Shown piece by piece: positions 1-9,474 of a DNA stretch of 64,000 nucleotides. This DNA is from Alloscardovia macacae. GTDB lineage: Bacteria; Actinomycetota; Actinomycetes; Actinomycetales; Bifidobacteriaceae. Each line of letters begins with the position of its first letter. Position 1 is the stretch's first letter. Location: contig NZ_MWWT01000001.1 of the NCBI RefSeq assembly GCF_002259705.1, positions 372,001-436,000 of the forward strand. The letters run 5' to 3'. The position numbers and the translations under genes are program-made. Under the pieces are notes generated by a model that did not search any database, was not told the origin of the DNA, and saw only the letters and a program-made list of their open reading frames with translations.

Positions 1-171
1 AGGTCAATTTCTCCTTCTCTTCTCATCTGTGTGTCGTCCCACGCATGGTATATACTAAACATCAGTTCGTTTATATAACGGCATTTTTTCAACGTAGATG
101 CTTTTCCTTCAGGCTTCTGATTTCAGAGCTACACCGTAGGATATAGTTTTACTATAGGAGAGGTCACACGA

Positions 172-2151
172 GTGGCAAATACGAATCTTAAAGACATGAA
201 GCTCCCAGAATTACGCGAGCTGGCGAAGCAAATGATGCTGCGCGGCACATCGACCATGCGTAAGCCTGAGCTCATCGACGTCATCGAGCGGGCGCGCAGT
301 GGTGGGGATGCGCCTGCAGGCGTGAGTGTGAAGACTGTGAAGCCTAAGAAGGCTGCAGCGAAGAAGACTGAAGCCGCTCCAGCTCCAGCTCCTGCTGAAG
401 AACCAGCGGAAGACGTGGCTGAAGCTGCTCCAGTCGCAGAGCCAGAAGCTCCAGCGCAGATGAATCTTCTGGACATCGAGCTACCTCCAGTAAAGAAAGC
501 GCCAGCTCGGGCGCGAAAGACCCCGGCTGCGGAAGAATTGGGCATTAAGCTGCCGAGCCGTACTGCGCCGAAAGCTGCAGCGAAGCCAGCACTCGACCTC
601 GGCGTGGAGCTGCCACGCCGCGCGCGCAAGCCTCTGCTGACGGAAGAAGAGCAGGCAGAGCGCGAGGCGAGCCGTCATCAGGCGAAGGCAGATCTGAATG
701 ACATTCTCTCGGCGCTGCCGGACCGTTCGGAGCGCGAACGCGCTGAAACCATCGCACAGGCTGCAGCACAGCGTGAAGCGCGTGCTGGAGCATCCATGAA
801 TGACCGTCGTAACCGCCTGTCGCGTGCAGACCGCATGCGTTTGGACGAGGAGGCAGAGCAGAACGAAAGCCGTGGGCGCGTCAGCGGATACCGTCATGAT
901 GACGAGGACGCGGACGAGCGCTACGAGCGCACGTCTCGTCGTGCCAGCTCCCGCTATGATGAGCGCGGCGAGCGTTCCGAGCGCGCAGACCGTACGGAAC
1001 GTGAGGACTCGCGCGATGCTATGAATGATGACCTCATTCCAGTGGCCGGTGTGGTAGACATCCTCGACTCGTATGCCTTCGTACGTACATCTGGCTACCT
1101 GCCAGGTCCGAATGACGTGTATGTGTCCATGGGACAGGTGAAGAAGTATGGCCTGCGTAAGGGGGATGCGGTGCGCGGCTACATTAAGAATGCGCGCGAT
1201 GACCGTCGTAACCAGCGCCAGAAGTTCGTGCCGCTGCAGTCCATCGAGACCATTAACGGTCTGAGCCTGGATGATGCAGCACAGCGCCCACAGTTCTCGA
1301 AGCTCACGCCACTGTATCCACAGGAGCGTCTGAAGATGGAGACGGCGCCGAATAACATCGTGGGGCGCATCATCGACATCGTGTCGCCTATCGGTAAGGG
1401 GCAGCGTGGTCTGATCGTCTCGCCTCCGAAGGCGGGTAAGACCATCACCCTGCAGTCCATCGCGAATTCCATCACGGCGAATAATCCGGAAGTCCACCTC
1501 ATGGTGGTCCTCGTGGACGAACGTCCAGAAGAAGTGACGGATATGGAGCGCACGGTGCAGGGCGAGATTATCTCCTCCACCTTCGACCGCCCAGCTACGG
1601 ATCACACCATCGTGGCAGAGCTGGCCATCGAGCGCGCGAAGCGTCTCGTGGAGCTTGGTCAGGATGTGGTCGTGCTGCTGGACTCCATGACCCGTCTGGC
1701 TCGCGCATATAACATCGCCGCTCCAGCCTCGGGACGCATCCTCTCTGGTGGTGTGGATGCTCAGGCGCTGTATCCTCCGAAGAAGTTCTTCGGTGCTGCT
1801 CGTAACATCGAGAATGGTGGCTCGCTTACCATTATCTCCTCTGCGCTTGTGGAGACGGGCTCGAAGATGGATGAAGTGATCTTCGAAGAATTTAAGGGCA
1901 CCGGTAACATGGAGCTGCGTCTGTCGCGTGAGCTGTCGGAGAAGCGTCTCTTCCCAGCTATCGACATTAATGCATCCTCCACACGTCGTGAAGAGCTCAT
2001 TACAGATCCGAGCGAGATGCCACTCATCTACCGTCTGCGCCGTGCGCTGGGCGGACTGGAGCCAGAGGCATCGTACCAGCAGCTCGTGGGTCGTCTGAAG
2101 AAGACCCAGACGAATGCGGAGTTCTTCCGTATGCTGGCACAGGGGAACTAA
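172..2151 (+). CDS. rho: Transcription termination factor Rho
   Basis: Hexameric RNA-dependent ATPase that ends transcription. The 659-residue product has a Rho_N helical domain (about 6-40), then a long Ala/Glu/Lys then Arg/Asp-rich insert (about 45-280) typical of high-GC actinobacterial Rho, a cold-shock-like RNA-binding domain starting near residue 284 ([20 protein letters not shown]), and the RecA-like motor with Walker A SPPKAGKT at 417-424 and Walker B VVLLDSM near 500. GTG start at 172 is preceded by AGGAG at about 157-161. The insert makes the protein longer than the roughly 420-residue E. coli Rho. Identification is secure; the function of the insert is not visible from the sequence. 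Confidence 0.98.
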   Translation: MANTNLKDMKLPELRELAKQMMLRGTSTMRKPELIDVIERARSGGDAPAGVSVKTVKPKKAAAKKTEAAPAPAPAEEPAEDVAEAAPVAEPEAPAQMNLLDIELPPVKKAPARARKTPAAEELGIKLPSRTAPKAAAKPALDLGVELPRRARKPLLTEEEQAEREASRHQAKADLNDILSALPDRSERERAETIAQAAAQREARAGASMNDRRNRLSRADRMRLDEEAEQNESRGRVSGYRHDDEDADERYERTSRRASSRYDERGERSERADRTEREDSRDAMNDDLIPVAGVVDILDSYAFVRTSGYLPGPNDVYVSMGQVKKYGLRKGDAVRGYIKNARDDRRNQRQKFVPLQSIETINGLSLDDAAQRPQFSKLTPLYPQERLKMETAPNNIVGRIIDIVSPIGKGQRGLIVSPPKAGKTITLQSIANSITANNPEVHLMVVLVDERPEEVTDMERTVQGEIISSTFDRPATDHTIVAELAIERAKRLVELGQDVVVLLDSMTRLARAYNIAAPASGRILSGGVDAQALYPPKKFFGAARNIENGGSLTIISSALVETGSKMDEVIFEEFKGTGNMELRLSRELSEKRLFPAIDINASSTRREELITDPSEMPLIYRLRRALGGLEPEASYQQLVGRLKKTQTNAEFFRMLAQGN

Positions 2152-2363
2152 GGCTTTTTCCGGGCGCTAGGCGCTAGGCGTAGAGCGAGGGCGGTGTCGC
2201 GTGTGGTCTGTGGGGGCTGTGCGTGGCGCCGCTTTTTGCGTGTGGCTGATGGCTGTGGGGGCGGGGGCGGACGTGCGGCGGACGCGTTGCGGACGTGCGG
2301 CGGACACGTGCTGCGCGAGAGCTCTCTGATTCGAGCACTCTAGAAAAAACGAGTAAAACGGGC

Positions 2364-2479
2364 TGTTTGTAGTCACGAATGACCGTTGACTTCGAGATGT
2401 AAACACAAGCTTTCTTCGAAAAACCGCAGAATATAGCCAAAAAGCCAGAAAGCCGGACGGTCATTTACGACTACAAACA
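2364..2479. repeat. Long palindromic element, TTTGTAGTC family, copy 1
   Basis: Arms 2364-2386 and 2457-2479 (23 nt, 3 mismatches) are inverted around 70 nt. The stem begins TGTTTGTAGTC and ends TGACCGT. The interior holds a CCGCAGAATATAGCC stretch that recurs in similar form in the copies at 21648 and 46425. It lies in the 354-bp gap between rho and chorismate mutase. The rest of that gap has short GC-rich direct repeats (GCGCTAG near 2164; GGACGTGCGGCGGAC around 2268-2305). Confidence 0.8.
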
Positions 2480-2505
2480 TCCCATTTTCACGAAAAGGAC
2501 ACATA

Positions 2506-2832
2506 ATGATACAGACAGATATTCAGGAACTTGCCGATAATCAGAGCACTCCAGCCCAGGCTATAGAAAGCCTCCGCACGCGCATCGACGAGATCGATGA
2601 TGAGATCATCCGCCTTCTCGCGCGTCGCTTCGAGGCCACGCACGAGGTGGGCGTGCTGAAGGCGCAGGCGGGCTTTGCGGCGCTCGATGCGAGCCGCGAA
2701 GAGCGTCAGCGCACGCGTCTGACTGCTCTCGCACACGACGTTCATCTCGACGAGGACATCGCGCGCGGATACCTCGAGTTCGTGGTGACGGAATCGAAGA
2801 AGCGGCATAAGCGCCTGTCTGGAGAGAAGTAG
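2506..2832 (+). CDS. Chorismate mutase, AroQ (type II) fold
   Basis: Converts chorismate to prephenate for Phe/Tyr synthesis. The 108-residue all-helical product carries the CM_2 signature: IESLRTRIDEIDDEIIRLLA (about 24-43), then RRFEATHEVGVLKAQAG and a C-terminal helix ending ESKKRHKRL. The Arg and Lys residues expected to bind the substrate carboxylates are present. AAAAGGA lies 8-10 bases before the ATG. Single-domain form, cytoplasmic. The palindromic element just upstream lies inside the presumed leader. Confidence 0.93.
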   Translation: MIQTDIQELADNQSTPAQAIESLRTRIDEIDDEIIRLLARRFEATHEVGVLKAQAGFAALDASREERQRTRLTALAHDVHLDEDIARGYLEFVVTESKKRHKRLSGEK

Positions 2833-2839
2833 CCTTATC

Positions 2840-3064
2840 GTGCGCTGGAGTCTGCCGTTTAACCCGCTCGAGAACGCCGAGCAGCGCGCGTACCTGGAAG
2901 CTGAGGATTCCGGATTTCAATTCTCCCATTCTTTCACTGAGCAGATAGGAGGACAGCTCGCTGCGGGATTCACGCTGACGGGGCTGTATGAGGATACCTT
3001 GAGCTCGGGGCCACTGGCGGAAAAGAACATTCCAGCATTCTTAGCGACGAGAGCGGTAAAGTAA
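2840..3064 (+). pseudogene. C-terminal remnant of a class I SAM-dependent methyltransferase
   Basis: A 74-codon GTG-started frame whose product matches only the tail of bifidobacterial class I methyltransferases: FNPLENAEQRAYLE, then FSHSFTEQIGGQLAAGF, a YEDT...GPLAEKNIPAFLATRAVK ending. The SAM-binding Rossmann core that should precede it is absent; the region upstream is occupied by chorismate mutase. It starts 7 bp after the mutase stop codon. I read it as a deletion remnant. A short stand-alone protein is possible but would have no catalytic domain. Confidence 0.6.
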
Positions 3065-3144
3065 AAGCATCGGCGTGTCGCGCTGGGTAAACGATATACT
3101 AGTACGTAGAGATACAAGGTTGTACTAGATGGAGGACACCGACG

Positions 3145-4788
3145 ATGACCGACCAGCCTCGCCAGAGCACACAGGAACCACTGACCGCACGCATTATCGC
3201 GGACGACCACTTCGAGCTTTCCGCAGTGCCAGACCGCATCTTCGGCTCGTTCGTAGAGCACCTCGGACGCTGCGTGTACGAAGGAATATACGAGCCAGGA
3301 CATCCTCGCGCAGATGAGGACGGCTTCCGGGAAGATGTGCTGGAGCTGGTGCGAGAATTGGGAGCGACGACTATCCGCTATCCGGGCGGAAACTTCGTCT
3401 CGGGCTACCGGTGGGAGGACGGCGTGGGGCCGCGCGACAGCAGGCCGCGCCGGCTCGACACGGCCTGGCACTCCACGGAAACGAACGAATTCGGACTGCA
3501 CGAGATGGACGCGTGGCTGAAAAAGCTTAGCGTGGATGGACGGCCGAATGAATTGATGGAAGCGGTGAATCTCGGCACGCGCGGGCTGCAGGAAGCGCTC
3601 GACCTCGTCGAATACGCGAACGTGCCGGGCGGCACGCAGCTGTCCGAGCAGCGCCGCGCGAACGGAGCGGACGAACCGCTGAACATCCGCATGTGGTGCC
3701 TCGGAAACGAGATGGACGGGCCATGGCAGCTCGGCCATAAAAGCGCAGAGAACTACGGAACGCTCGCCGCGGACGTGGCGCGCGGCATTCGGCAGATCGA
3801 CCCGAACGTGGAACTCGTCGTGTGCGGATCGAGCGGACATAACATGCCGACCTTTGGACAGTGGGAAGATACGGTGCTGAGCCATACGTATGATCTCGTG
3901 GACTTCGTGTCCTGCCATGCGTACTACGAGCCGGCGCGCTACGACGGCGACATGCAGAGTTTCCTCGCGTCCGGCGTGGACATGGACGGCTTTATTAAGG
4001 AAGTGGGAGCGCTCATCGACGCGGCGAAAGCGAAGGCGAAGAGCGCGCATGACGTGTACATCAGCTTCGACGAATGGAACGTGTGGTATCAGAGCGCTCA
4101 GCCGAGCGTCGTGCCGGCGGGCATAGGCAACTGGCCGGTGGCGCCGCACCTGCTCGAAGACGTGTACACGGCGGCGGACGCGGTGGTCTTCGGCGACCTG
4201 CTCATCACGTTGCTGAAGAACGCGGACCGTGTGAAGTCCGCCTCGCTCGCACAGCTCGTGAACGTCATCGCTCCTATCATGACTCAGCGTGGAGGCGACG
4301 CGTGGCGTCAGACCACGTTCTACCCGTTCTCGCTGACCGCGCGTCTGGCGAAGGGCGGCACCGTCCTCGCGCCGAAGCAGACGTCCACGCTGATACAGGC
4401 GAAGGCGTACGGGGATGTCGAGTCTGTCAATTCTGTCGTTATCAAGCGTGAGGACGGCTCGTACGCCGTCTTCCTCACGAACCGCTCGCTGGATACGGCG
4501 GCGGATGTAGAAATCGTGGTACCGTCTGACTTTGCGGGCTCATCCGGGTTCAGCGAAGTCGAGGCGACCACCCTGCACGATGATGATCTCTCTGCCGCGA
4601 ACACAGTAGAGAATCAGGATCGTGTCACACCTGCGCGTAATGATACGGCGCGGCTCATCAGTGGCGGAAGTGCTGGTGATGAGTCTGCATCCGAATCCGG
4701 TGGGGCCGGGGAATCTGGTGTGTCCGGAGCAACGCGCGTGAAAGTCACCCTCCCAGCGGTCTCGTGGACTGCTGTGGTGGTGAGGTAA
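3145..4788 (+). CDS. Intracellular alpha-L-arabinofuranosidase, GH51
   Basis: Releases terminal arabinofuranose from arabino-oligosaccharides. The 547-residue (beta/alpha)8 enzyme shows the GH51 opening (FGSFVEHLGRCVYEGIYEPG), the acid/base Glu189 in WCLGNEMDGPW and the nucleophile Glu310 in SFDEWNVWY. There is no signal peptide, so it acts on imported oligosaccharides. GGAGG lies 9 bases before the ATG. A low-complexity Gly/Ser/Glu loop near residues 505-525 interrupts the C-terminal beta domain. A LacI-type regulator starts 9 bp downstream and probably controls it. Confidence 0.95.
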   Translation: MTDQPRQSTQEPLTARIIADDHFELSAVPDRIFGSFVEHLGRCVYEGIYEPGHPRADEDGFREDVLELVRELGATTIRYPGGNFVSGYRWEDGVGPRDSRPRRLDTAWHSTETNEFGLHEMDAWLKKLSVDGRPNELMEAVNLGTRGLQEALDLVEYANVPGGTQLSEQRRANGADEPLNIRMWCLGNEMDGPWQLGHKSAENYGTLAADVARGIRQIDPNVELVVCGSSGHNMPTFGQWEDTVLSHTYDLVDFVSCHAYYEPARYDGDMQSFLASGVDMDGFIKEVGALIDAAKAKAKSAHDVYISFDEWNVWYQSAQPSVVPAGIGNWPVAPHLLEDVYTAADAVVFGDLLITLLKNADRVKSASLAQLVNVIAPIMTQRGGDAWRQTTFYPFSLTARLAKGGTVLAPKQTSTLIQAKAYGDVESVNSVVIKREDGSYAVFLTNRSLDTAADVEIVVPSDFAGSSGFSEVEATTLHDDDLSAANTVENQDRVTPARNDTARLISGGSAGDESASESGGAGESGVSGATRVKVTLPAVSWTAVVVR

Positions 4789-4797
4789 GATAGAACC

Positions 4798-5874
4798 ATG
4801 TCCAAACGAGTCACCATCACCCAGGTCGCCGCGGCCGCAGGCGTGTCCATCAAGACTGTGTCGAACGTGCTGAATGATACGGGGAATATGCGCCCTCAGA
4901 CGCGCGCTCGCGTGCGCCGGGTGATGGATGAGCTCGGATATCAGGTGAATCTCGCCGCGCGGACTATGCGTACGGGCGCGACGAAGCTGCTGGGCCTCGG
5001 CATCGCGGACTTTTCGCAGCCGTTTAGCGCGTATTTGACGGATAATATCATTCAAGCGGCACGCGCTCGCGGCTATGGTGTGGTGACGAGCACGTACGGC
5101 TTCCATCATCAGAGTGCGGAGAGCATTCTGCCGGAGACGCATAAGCTGCCTGCGGATGGCTGGATTTTCTTTTTGGGAGACCGCGCTGCGGAAGATTCGC
5201 CAATTTTCTCTCAGTCGTACCCGGTCGTCTTCGCGTCAGAATTTGACGCCTTCGGGAAAGTGGACAGCGTGACCATGCCGAGCTACGAGATGACGAAGGA
5301 TGTGGTGACTCGTCTCATTCGTTCCGGCAAGCAGCGCATCGCCTTTGCGGGAGCACCTCTGCGCTCCGAGGACGAATCCGAGTCAGACTATCTCGCGCGC
5401 ATCGACGCCTCGTGCTTTGGTACAGTGGATATGCGCACGAAGGGATACTGTGATGCGCTTCGGGAAAACGGGCGGACAGTAGATACCCGCGTTATTCGTG
5501 ACTGCATGTTCATAGATCATAAGAATGGCGCCGAGCTCGCCGCGCACCTTCTCGAAGACATCGACGCGGGGCATCTCGAACTGCCTGACGCTATCGTCTG
5601 CGCGAATGACGCAGTCGCTTTCGGCGTCATTCACGCGCTCGCCTCACGCGGAGTGCGCATTCCTGAAGACGTGGCCATCGTAGGTTTTGATAATGTCCCT
5701 GAAGCCCAGTACTCGAACCCTACGCTCACCACCATTAATCCGCATGTGGATGACTTTGCGCGCGCAGCAGTGGACTTTCTCATCGAGCGCATCGAAGGGT
5801 ATAAAGGGCCTGTGCGCAGGTACTCGACCACATGTGACCTGCAGATACGCCAGTCCGCACTACTGGAGCTGTAA
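4798..5874 (+). CDS. LacI-family transcriptional regulator
   Basis: 358-residue DNA-binding repressor: HTH at about 4-25 (VTITQVAAAAGVSIKTVSNV), hinge, then a periplasmic-binding-like sugar domain ending LQIRQSALLEL. It lies 9 bp after the GH51 gene, so arabinose or arabino-oligosaccharides are the likely effectors (inference). A TAAGAT hexamer 6 nt before the ATG suggests it can also be transcribed on its own as a leaderless message. Confidence 0.93.
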   Translation: MSKRVTITQVAAAAGVSIKTVSNVLNDTGNMRPQTRARVRRVMDELGYQVNLAARTMRTGATKLLGLGIADFSQPFSAYLTDNIIQAARARGYGVVTSTYGFHHQSAESILPETHKLPADGWIFFLGDRAAEDSPIFSQSYPVVFASEFDAFGKVDSVTMPSYEMTKDVVTRLIRSGKQRIAFAGAPLRSEDESESDYLARIDASCFGTVDMRTKGYCDALRENGRTVDTRVIRDCMFIDHKNGAELAAHLLEDIDAGHLELPDAIVCANDAVAFGVIHALASRGVRIPEDVAIVGFDNVPEAQYSNPTLTTINPHVDDFARAAVDFLIERIEGYKGPVRRYSTTCDLQIRQSALLEL

Positions 5875-5885
5875 GGCATAAAAAG

Positions 5886-5917
5886 ATGGCTGAGCCTTTC
5901 CAGACTCAGCCATTTTT
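5886..5917. terminator. Bidirectional intrinsic terminator
   Basis: Perfect 9-bp stem 5886-5894/5905-5913 (ATGGCTGAG) with a 10-nt loop, A-run before and T-run after, between the convergent LacI and YhbY genes. Confidence 0.9.
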
Positions 5918-5937
5918 CTTTACTCGCGCTACTCGCC

Positions 5938-6249
5938 CTACTCGCGCACGAGCTGAATGTAGTTCTTATAATCCTTCCGGCGCGAACGGCGGTACAGGAC
6001 GAAGCGATGCCCTATGGTCTGCACCACAGCAGCGCCCGTATTCTCCGCGAGCTCAGCCGCCGCTTCCTTCGCAGTGAGCAGGGAACCTTCCTGAAGCTGG
6101 CCCTTAATGAGCTCATGATCATTCAGCAGGTCATTCGTCTGCGCGAGAACCGTCTCCGTGATGTTATTCTTCCCTATGAGCAGGAGCGGGCTGAGCTGAT
6201 GAGCCATACCGCGCAACTGCTTAATCTGCGGTTTCGTTAAATCTACCAT
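5938..6249 (-). CDS. yhbY: YhbY-type CRM-domain RNA-binding protein
   Basis: 103-residue single CRM domain protein, a family that associates with pre-50S ribosomal particles. It shows the family order LTKPQIKQLRGMAHQL, a GKN loop (IGKNNIT), DHELIKGQL and IGHRFVLYRRS. The loop reads GKNN rather than the usual GKxG. The start has AAGAGG and also a TAAGAT hexamer 7 nt before the ATG; the permease on the other strand is divergently transcribed from nearly the same promoter region. Confidence 0.9.
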   Translation of the reverse strand: MVDLTKPQIKQLRGMAHQLSPLLLIGKNNITETVLAQTNDLLNDHELIKGQLQEGSLLTAKEAAAELAENTGAAVVQTIGHRFVLYRRSRRKDYKNYIQLVRE

Positions 6250-6314
6250 ACCTCTTATCTTACGGTATGAGCCGTACCGGGAAATTGACGGTCATCCACG
6301 CTAAACTAAGCCCT

Positions 6315-7856
6315 GTGAAAACTACGAGAGAGACGAGAAACGCGGGCCTTCTGCGTACGAAATCCATAGAATCCGCACTTGAGCAGACCCATGCCGAGGG
6401 CAGGTCGCTCAAGCGCGAACTCGGCGTGTGGGATCTGGCCACGATGGCTGTGGCGGTGGCCGTGGGAGCGGGCATCTTTTCCATCGGCGCGCAGACCATC
6501 GCCTTCCACGCGGGGCCGGCGGCTATCATCAGCTTCCTCATCGCGGGCGCGGTATGCACGGGTGTGGCGCTGTGTTATGCGGAGTTTGCATCCATGGTTC
6601 CGGCGGCGGGATCAGCGTACACCTTCACGTATACCACGCTCGGCGAATTCGTGGCGTGGATCATCGGCTGGGATCTTATCCTCGAGATGCTCATGGCCGG
6701 CTCGGTCGTCGCGAAGTACTGGGGCGTGTACCTCGGGGACTTCTTGCGGCTCGTGGGACTGCCAGTGAGCACGAGCGTGCGGCTCGGAGGCTCGGGTGGT
6801 CTAACCGTGGACCTCGCGCCGTTCGTGGTCGTGGCCTTCTTTACCGTCCTGCTCATCCTCGGTACGAAGCTGTCGAGCCGCGTGGATTCGGTGCTGACCG
6901 TCATTAAAGTGGGCGTGGTCCTCTTCATCATCGTCGTGGGCTTCTTCTACTTTAATCCGGGACATTTCGTGCCGTTTATTCCAGACGCGACGAGCGCTCA
7001 GACTGCGGGTGCTGCGGCTGATGCGGGTGCTGCAGGAGCAGGCGCGGTATCCTCGGCCCTCGTCACCCTCGAGCAACCCCTGTTCCAATGGCTCTCCGGC
7101 GCCCCAGCCACCATGTATGGCGTGGCCGGCATCTTCTCGGGTACCGCTCTCGTCTTCTTCGCCTTCCTCGGATTTGATGTAGTGGCCACGGCCTCGGAAG
7201 AGGCGAAAGATCCGAAGCGCACTATTCCGCGCGGCATTACGCTGGGCCTCGGCATCGTCATCGCGCTGTACATTCTCGTGGCCATCGTCACATCCGGCAT
7301 GGTCTCGTATAAGGATCTCGCGAAGCAAGCGAGCCCGTCCCTGTCCACGGCCTTCGAGCTCGTGGGGGCGAACTGGGCTGCCACCATCATTTCCTTCGGC
7401 ATCGTCATAGGCCTGACTACCGTAGTCATGGTACTGCTTCTGGGCCTGACCCGCGTCATCTTCGCCATGAGCCGCGACGGCCTGCTGCCTCACGGCCTCT
7501 CGAAGACGAACGCGCGCGGCATTCCGGTGGGTCTTCAGCTCGCCGTCGGCGCCGGGATAGCGGTCATCGCTTCCACGCTGGACGTGGGGATTCTCGCGGA
7601 TATGGTGAACATCGGTACGCTTTCGGCATTCGTCCTCGTCTGCGTGGGCGTGCCCATCATGCGCCGGCGTCGCCCGGACCTCGACCGCGCTTTCCGCGTT
7701 CCGGGCAGTCCGTGGCTGCCCGTGCTGATAGCCTGCGCCTGCCTGTTCGTTATGGTCAATCTTTCCGTCCTCACCTGGATTCGCTTCCTCGTGTGGCTGG
7801 CCGCAGGCATAGTCCTCTACTTCGCCTACTCATACCGGCATTCGAAGCTGAACTAG
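6315..7856 (+). CDS. APC-family amino acid permease
   Basis: About 513-residue inner-membrane transporter with about 12 hydrophobic segments and the APC/cationic-amino-acid-transporter signature VGAGIFSIGAQTI in TM1, then FASMVPAAGSAYTF. An Ala/Gly-rich loop lies near residues 230-245. The frame is open from an ATG at 6267, but I prefer GTG 6315: TAAACT (6302-6307) lies exactly 7 nt before it, the spacing of a leaderless promoter, and the ATG has no ribosome site. Substrate cannot be assigned from sequence. Confidence 0.9.
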   Translation: MKTTRETRNAGLLRTKSIESALEQTHAEGRSLKRELGVWDLATMAVAVAVGAGIFSIGAQTIAFHAGPAAIISFLIAGAVCTGVALCYAEFASMVPAAGSAYTFTYTTLGEFVAWIIGWDLILEMLMAGSVVAKYWGVYLGDFLRLVGLPVSTSVRLGGSGGLTVDLAPFVVVAFFTVLLILGTKLSSRVDSVLTVIKVGVVLFIIVVGFFYFNPGHFVPFIPDATSAQTAGAAADAGAAGAGAVSSALVTLEQPLFQWLSGAPATMYGVAGIFSGTALVFFAFLGFDVVATASEEAKDPKRTIPRGITLGLGIVIALYILVAIVTSGMVSYKDLAKQASPSLSTAFELVGANWAATIISFGIVIGLTTVVMVLLLGLTRVIFAMSRDGLLPHGLSKTNARGIPVGLQLAVGAGIAVIASTLDVGILADMVNIGTLSAFVLVCVGVPIMRRRRPDLDRAFRVPGSPWLPVLIACACLFVMVNLSVLTWIRFLVWLAAGIVLYFAYSYRHSKLN

Positions 7857-7866
7857 GCGAGGAGCT

Positions 7867-7901
7867 GTGTGATGGGCCGTGGAATGAGCGGCCCATCACA
7901 C
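7867..7901. terminator. Hairpin between convergent genes
   Basis: Perfect 13-bp stem 7867-7879/7889-7901 (GTGTGATGGGCCG) with a 9-nt loop; no T-run, so terminator activity is inferred from its position between the permease and DUF4926 genes. Confidence 0.7.
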
Positions 7902-7911
7902 GTAGAGACAT

Positions 7912-8112
7912 TTAATATCCACGTTTTCTGTCGAAACTATGGACGAGTTCGAGAAGTTCAGCTGGTACGGTAACGACGTCTATAGTGTCGCCGTCAGTAT
8001 CGAAGAACTCCACATCAAACGCTTCGGTGTAATCCGACACTATTGCTCCTCGTGTTCCAAGGCGGATACCATCAAAATCTTTGAGCAATTTCACGGAATC
8101 GTATTCTTTCAT
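7912..8112 (-). CDS. DUF4926 family small protein
   Basis: 66-residue acidic protein (KEYDSVKLLKDFDGIRLGTRGAIVSD..., ending FDRKRGY) resembling DUF4926, a small beta-rich family of unknown function. The ATG at 8112 has GAGG 8 bases upstream; a GTG three codons earlier lies in the same frame. It starts about 15 bp after the stop of the DUF1624 gene on the same strand, so the two are probably co-transcribed. Confidence 0.75.
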   Translation of the reverse strand: MKEYDSVKLLKDFDGIRLGTRGAIVSDYTEAFDVEFFDTDGDTIDVVTVPAELLELVHSFDRKRGY

Positions 8113-8127
8113 ATTAGCCACCTCGCT

Positions 8128-8883
8128 TTAGATAGAGAGCATATATACAAATCCTACCACCACTGCATAAATAACCACCTGGTGTCCGAGGTAGATGGCC
8201 AGGGAATGACGCCCCATCCATTCGAGTCCTCGGCCGAGAGGGGTGGGGGCGTGGTGGGAGAAAATTGGCAGGAAGGATGAAGAGCAGCGGTACGCGCACA
8301 GGCCGGCCAGCATGACGAAGACGTGCGGCACGAGCGGGTAGTAGTCTGAGGAGACGAAGCCGGCGGGCGGGAAGCCGAGCAGGGCGGTGAAGGAGTTTGC
8401 GTACAGCCAGGACTGAGCGCCGCCGGACTGCACGTCATGGAAGACGACGAACGCGGCCAGGCTCAGCACTCCGAGCAGAGCCATCCACGCCGGATGCAGC
8501 GTGCGCGTCCACGCGTGGACGAGGGCGAGCAGAAGCATGCCGAAGCCGATGAGCGTGAGCACGCCGAAACGTACAGGCTCGTCCGCAATGGCTAGAAATG
8601 TGACGAGGGAGATGACTTCTCCGAGCGCGATGAGCTCTACGCCACGACGCAGGGGGTAGCGGCCGAGCGGGAAGCAGAAGCCGGCGAGGAAGATGAAGGT
8701 GAAGCCTATGGCCTGCTGCCACGTGTGGATGGCGGGGGTGAACAGGAGGGCGGGAGTGAGGGCTCCTGCGCTGTTCTGGGGTATGGTCTGCGGAACAGTC
8801 TGAACTACGTCCCAGAGCGTGTGGTAGGCGATCATATTCACGAGGGCGAAGCCGCGCAGGGCGTCGAGAAGGTGGTAGCGCAT
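8128..8883 (-). CDS. DUF1624 membrane protein (heparan-alpha-glucosaminide N-acetyltransferase-like)
   Basis: 251-residue multi-spanning protein beginning RYHLLDALRGFALVNMIAYH, the signature of the DUF1624/HGSNAT catalytic family, which moves acyl groups across the membrane to sugars. About seven hydrophobic segments follow; the tail has GRHSLAIYLGHQ, the usual last-helix motif of these acyltransferases. Substrate unknown; a cell-envelope glycan is a reasonable inference. The start lacks a clear ribosome site. Confidence 0.82.
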   Translation of the reverse strand: MRYHLLDALRGFALVNMIAYHTLWDVVQTVPQTIPQNSAGALTPALLFTPAIHTWQQAIGFTFIFLAGFCFPLGRYPLRRGVELIALGEVISLVTFLAIADEPVRFGVLTLIGFGMLLLALVHAWTRTLHPAWMALLGVLSLAAFVVFHDVQSGGAQSWLYANSFTALLGFPPAGFVSSDYYPLVPHVFVMLAGLCAYRCSSSFLPIFSHHAPTPLGRGLEWMGRHSLAIYLGHQVVIYAVVVGFVYMLSI

Positions 8884-8960
8884 GGGGTGTGGGGTGCTTT
8901 CGGTGTGGGGTGTGGGGTGGGTGTGTGAGGGACTGGGCTACGCTGACTGATTTTTGTGAC

Positions 8961-9024
8961 TTTTTTGCGAGTTATTCCATTTTCCTCGATGAGGAAGGCT
9001 CAAAGTGGAATAACTCGCAAAAAA
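8961..9024. repeat. Variable-stem hairpin, 26-nt loop (copy A)
   Basis: Perfect 19-bp arms 8961-8979 and 9006-9024 (TTTTTTGCGAGTTATTCCA) around a 26-nt loop that starts TTTTC and ends CAAAG, closed by CCA/TGG. The T-run is on the 5' side of the stem, so it does not have the layout of an intrinsic terminator. Lies between the DUF1624 and ArsC-like genes. Confidence 0.85.
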
Positions 9025-9045
9025 GAGCCACGTCGTCGTCTGCAC

Positions 9046-9444
9046 TTACAGCAGTGCCGCTTCCCATTCGGCCACTTTAAACCCCACAGCCACGAAGTTC
9101 CCCTCGGCATCCAGTATGAGAGGACGCTTGCACAGCATACCGTCGGTGCTCAGCAGATCGATGGCCTTCGTCTGGACCTCAGCCGGACTCAGCGTCTTCT
9201 CCCAGTCATCCAGCTGAGCCTTCACATTCTGAGAGCGGTACGCCATGCCCGACGTGTTAAAGAATCGGCGGATGCTCAGACCGCTGGTAGGAATCCAGCG
9301 CGAGAGCTCATCTGACGAAGGATTCTCCTCGATGATGCTACGCCAGTGATACTCGATGCCGTGCTCATCCAGCCAGGCGAGAGCCTTCGCACAGGTGGAG
9401 CAGCGTGGATGGCACAGAACAGTAAGAGGAGCGGAAGCAGTCAT
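9046..9444 (-). CDS. ArsC/Spx-family thioredoxin-fold protein
   Basis: 132-residue ArsC-like protein with a CHPRCSTC motif (Cys11, Cys15, Cys18), then SIIEENPSSDELSRWI, FFNTSG and a LCKRPLIL stretch, the conserved cis-Pro region of the family. Could be an arsenate-reductase-like oxidoreductase or a redox regulator; there are no other arsenic genes nearby. AAAGGATG precedes the ATG. It follows azlD by about 30 bp on the same strand and is probably part of that operon. Confidence 0.85.
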   Translation of the reverse strand: MTASAPLTVLCHPRCSTCAKALAWLDEHGIEYHWRSIIEENPSSDELSRWIPTSGLSIRRFFNTSGMAYRSQNVKAQLDDWEKTLSPAEVQTKAIDLLSTDGMLCKRPLILDAEGNFVAVGFKVAEWEAALL

Positions 9445-9474
9445 GGGACATCATCCTTTCGAGGAAAAGAAAAT

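Noticed and set aside
1-20. TTG-started gene running leftward off the window
   Set aside because: GGAG-AAA-TTG on the minus strand at positions 1-16 fits the recurrent AAATTGRC word, and too little sequence remains to judge.
481-1605. Long minus-strand reading frame opposite rho
   Set aside because: Mirror frame of a secure gene; His/Arg/Leu-rich product with no motif. The same holds for 2917-4149, 11480-12835, 19121-21655, 28630-30183, 33679-35130, 41439-42938, 48312-49841 and 50432-51973.
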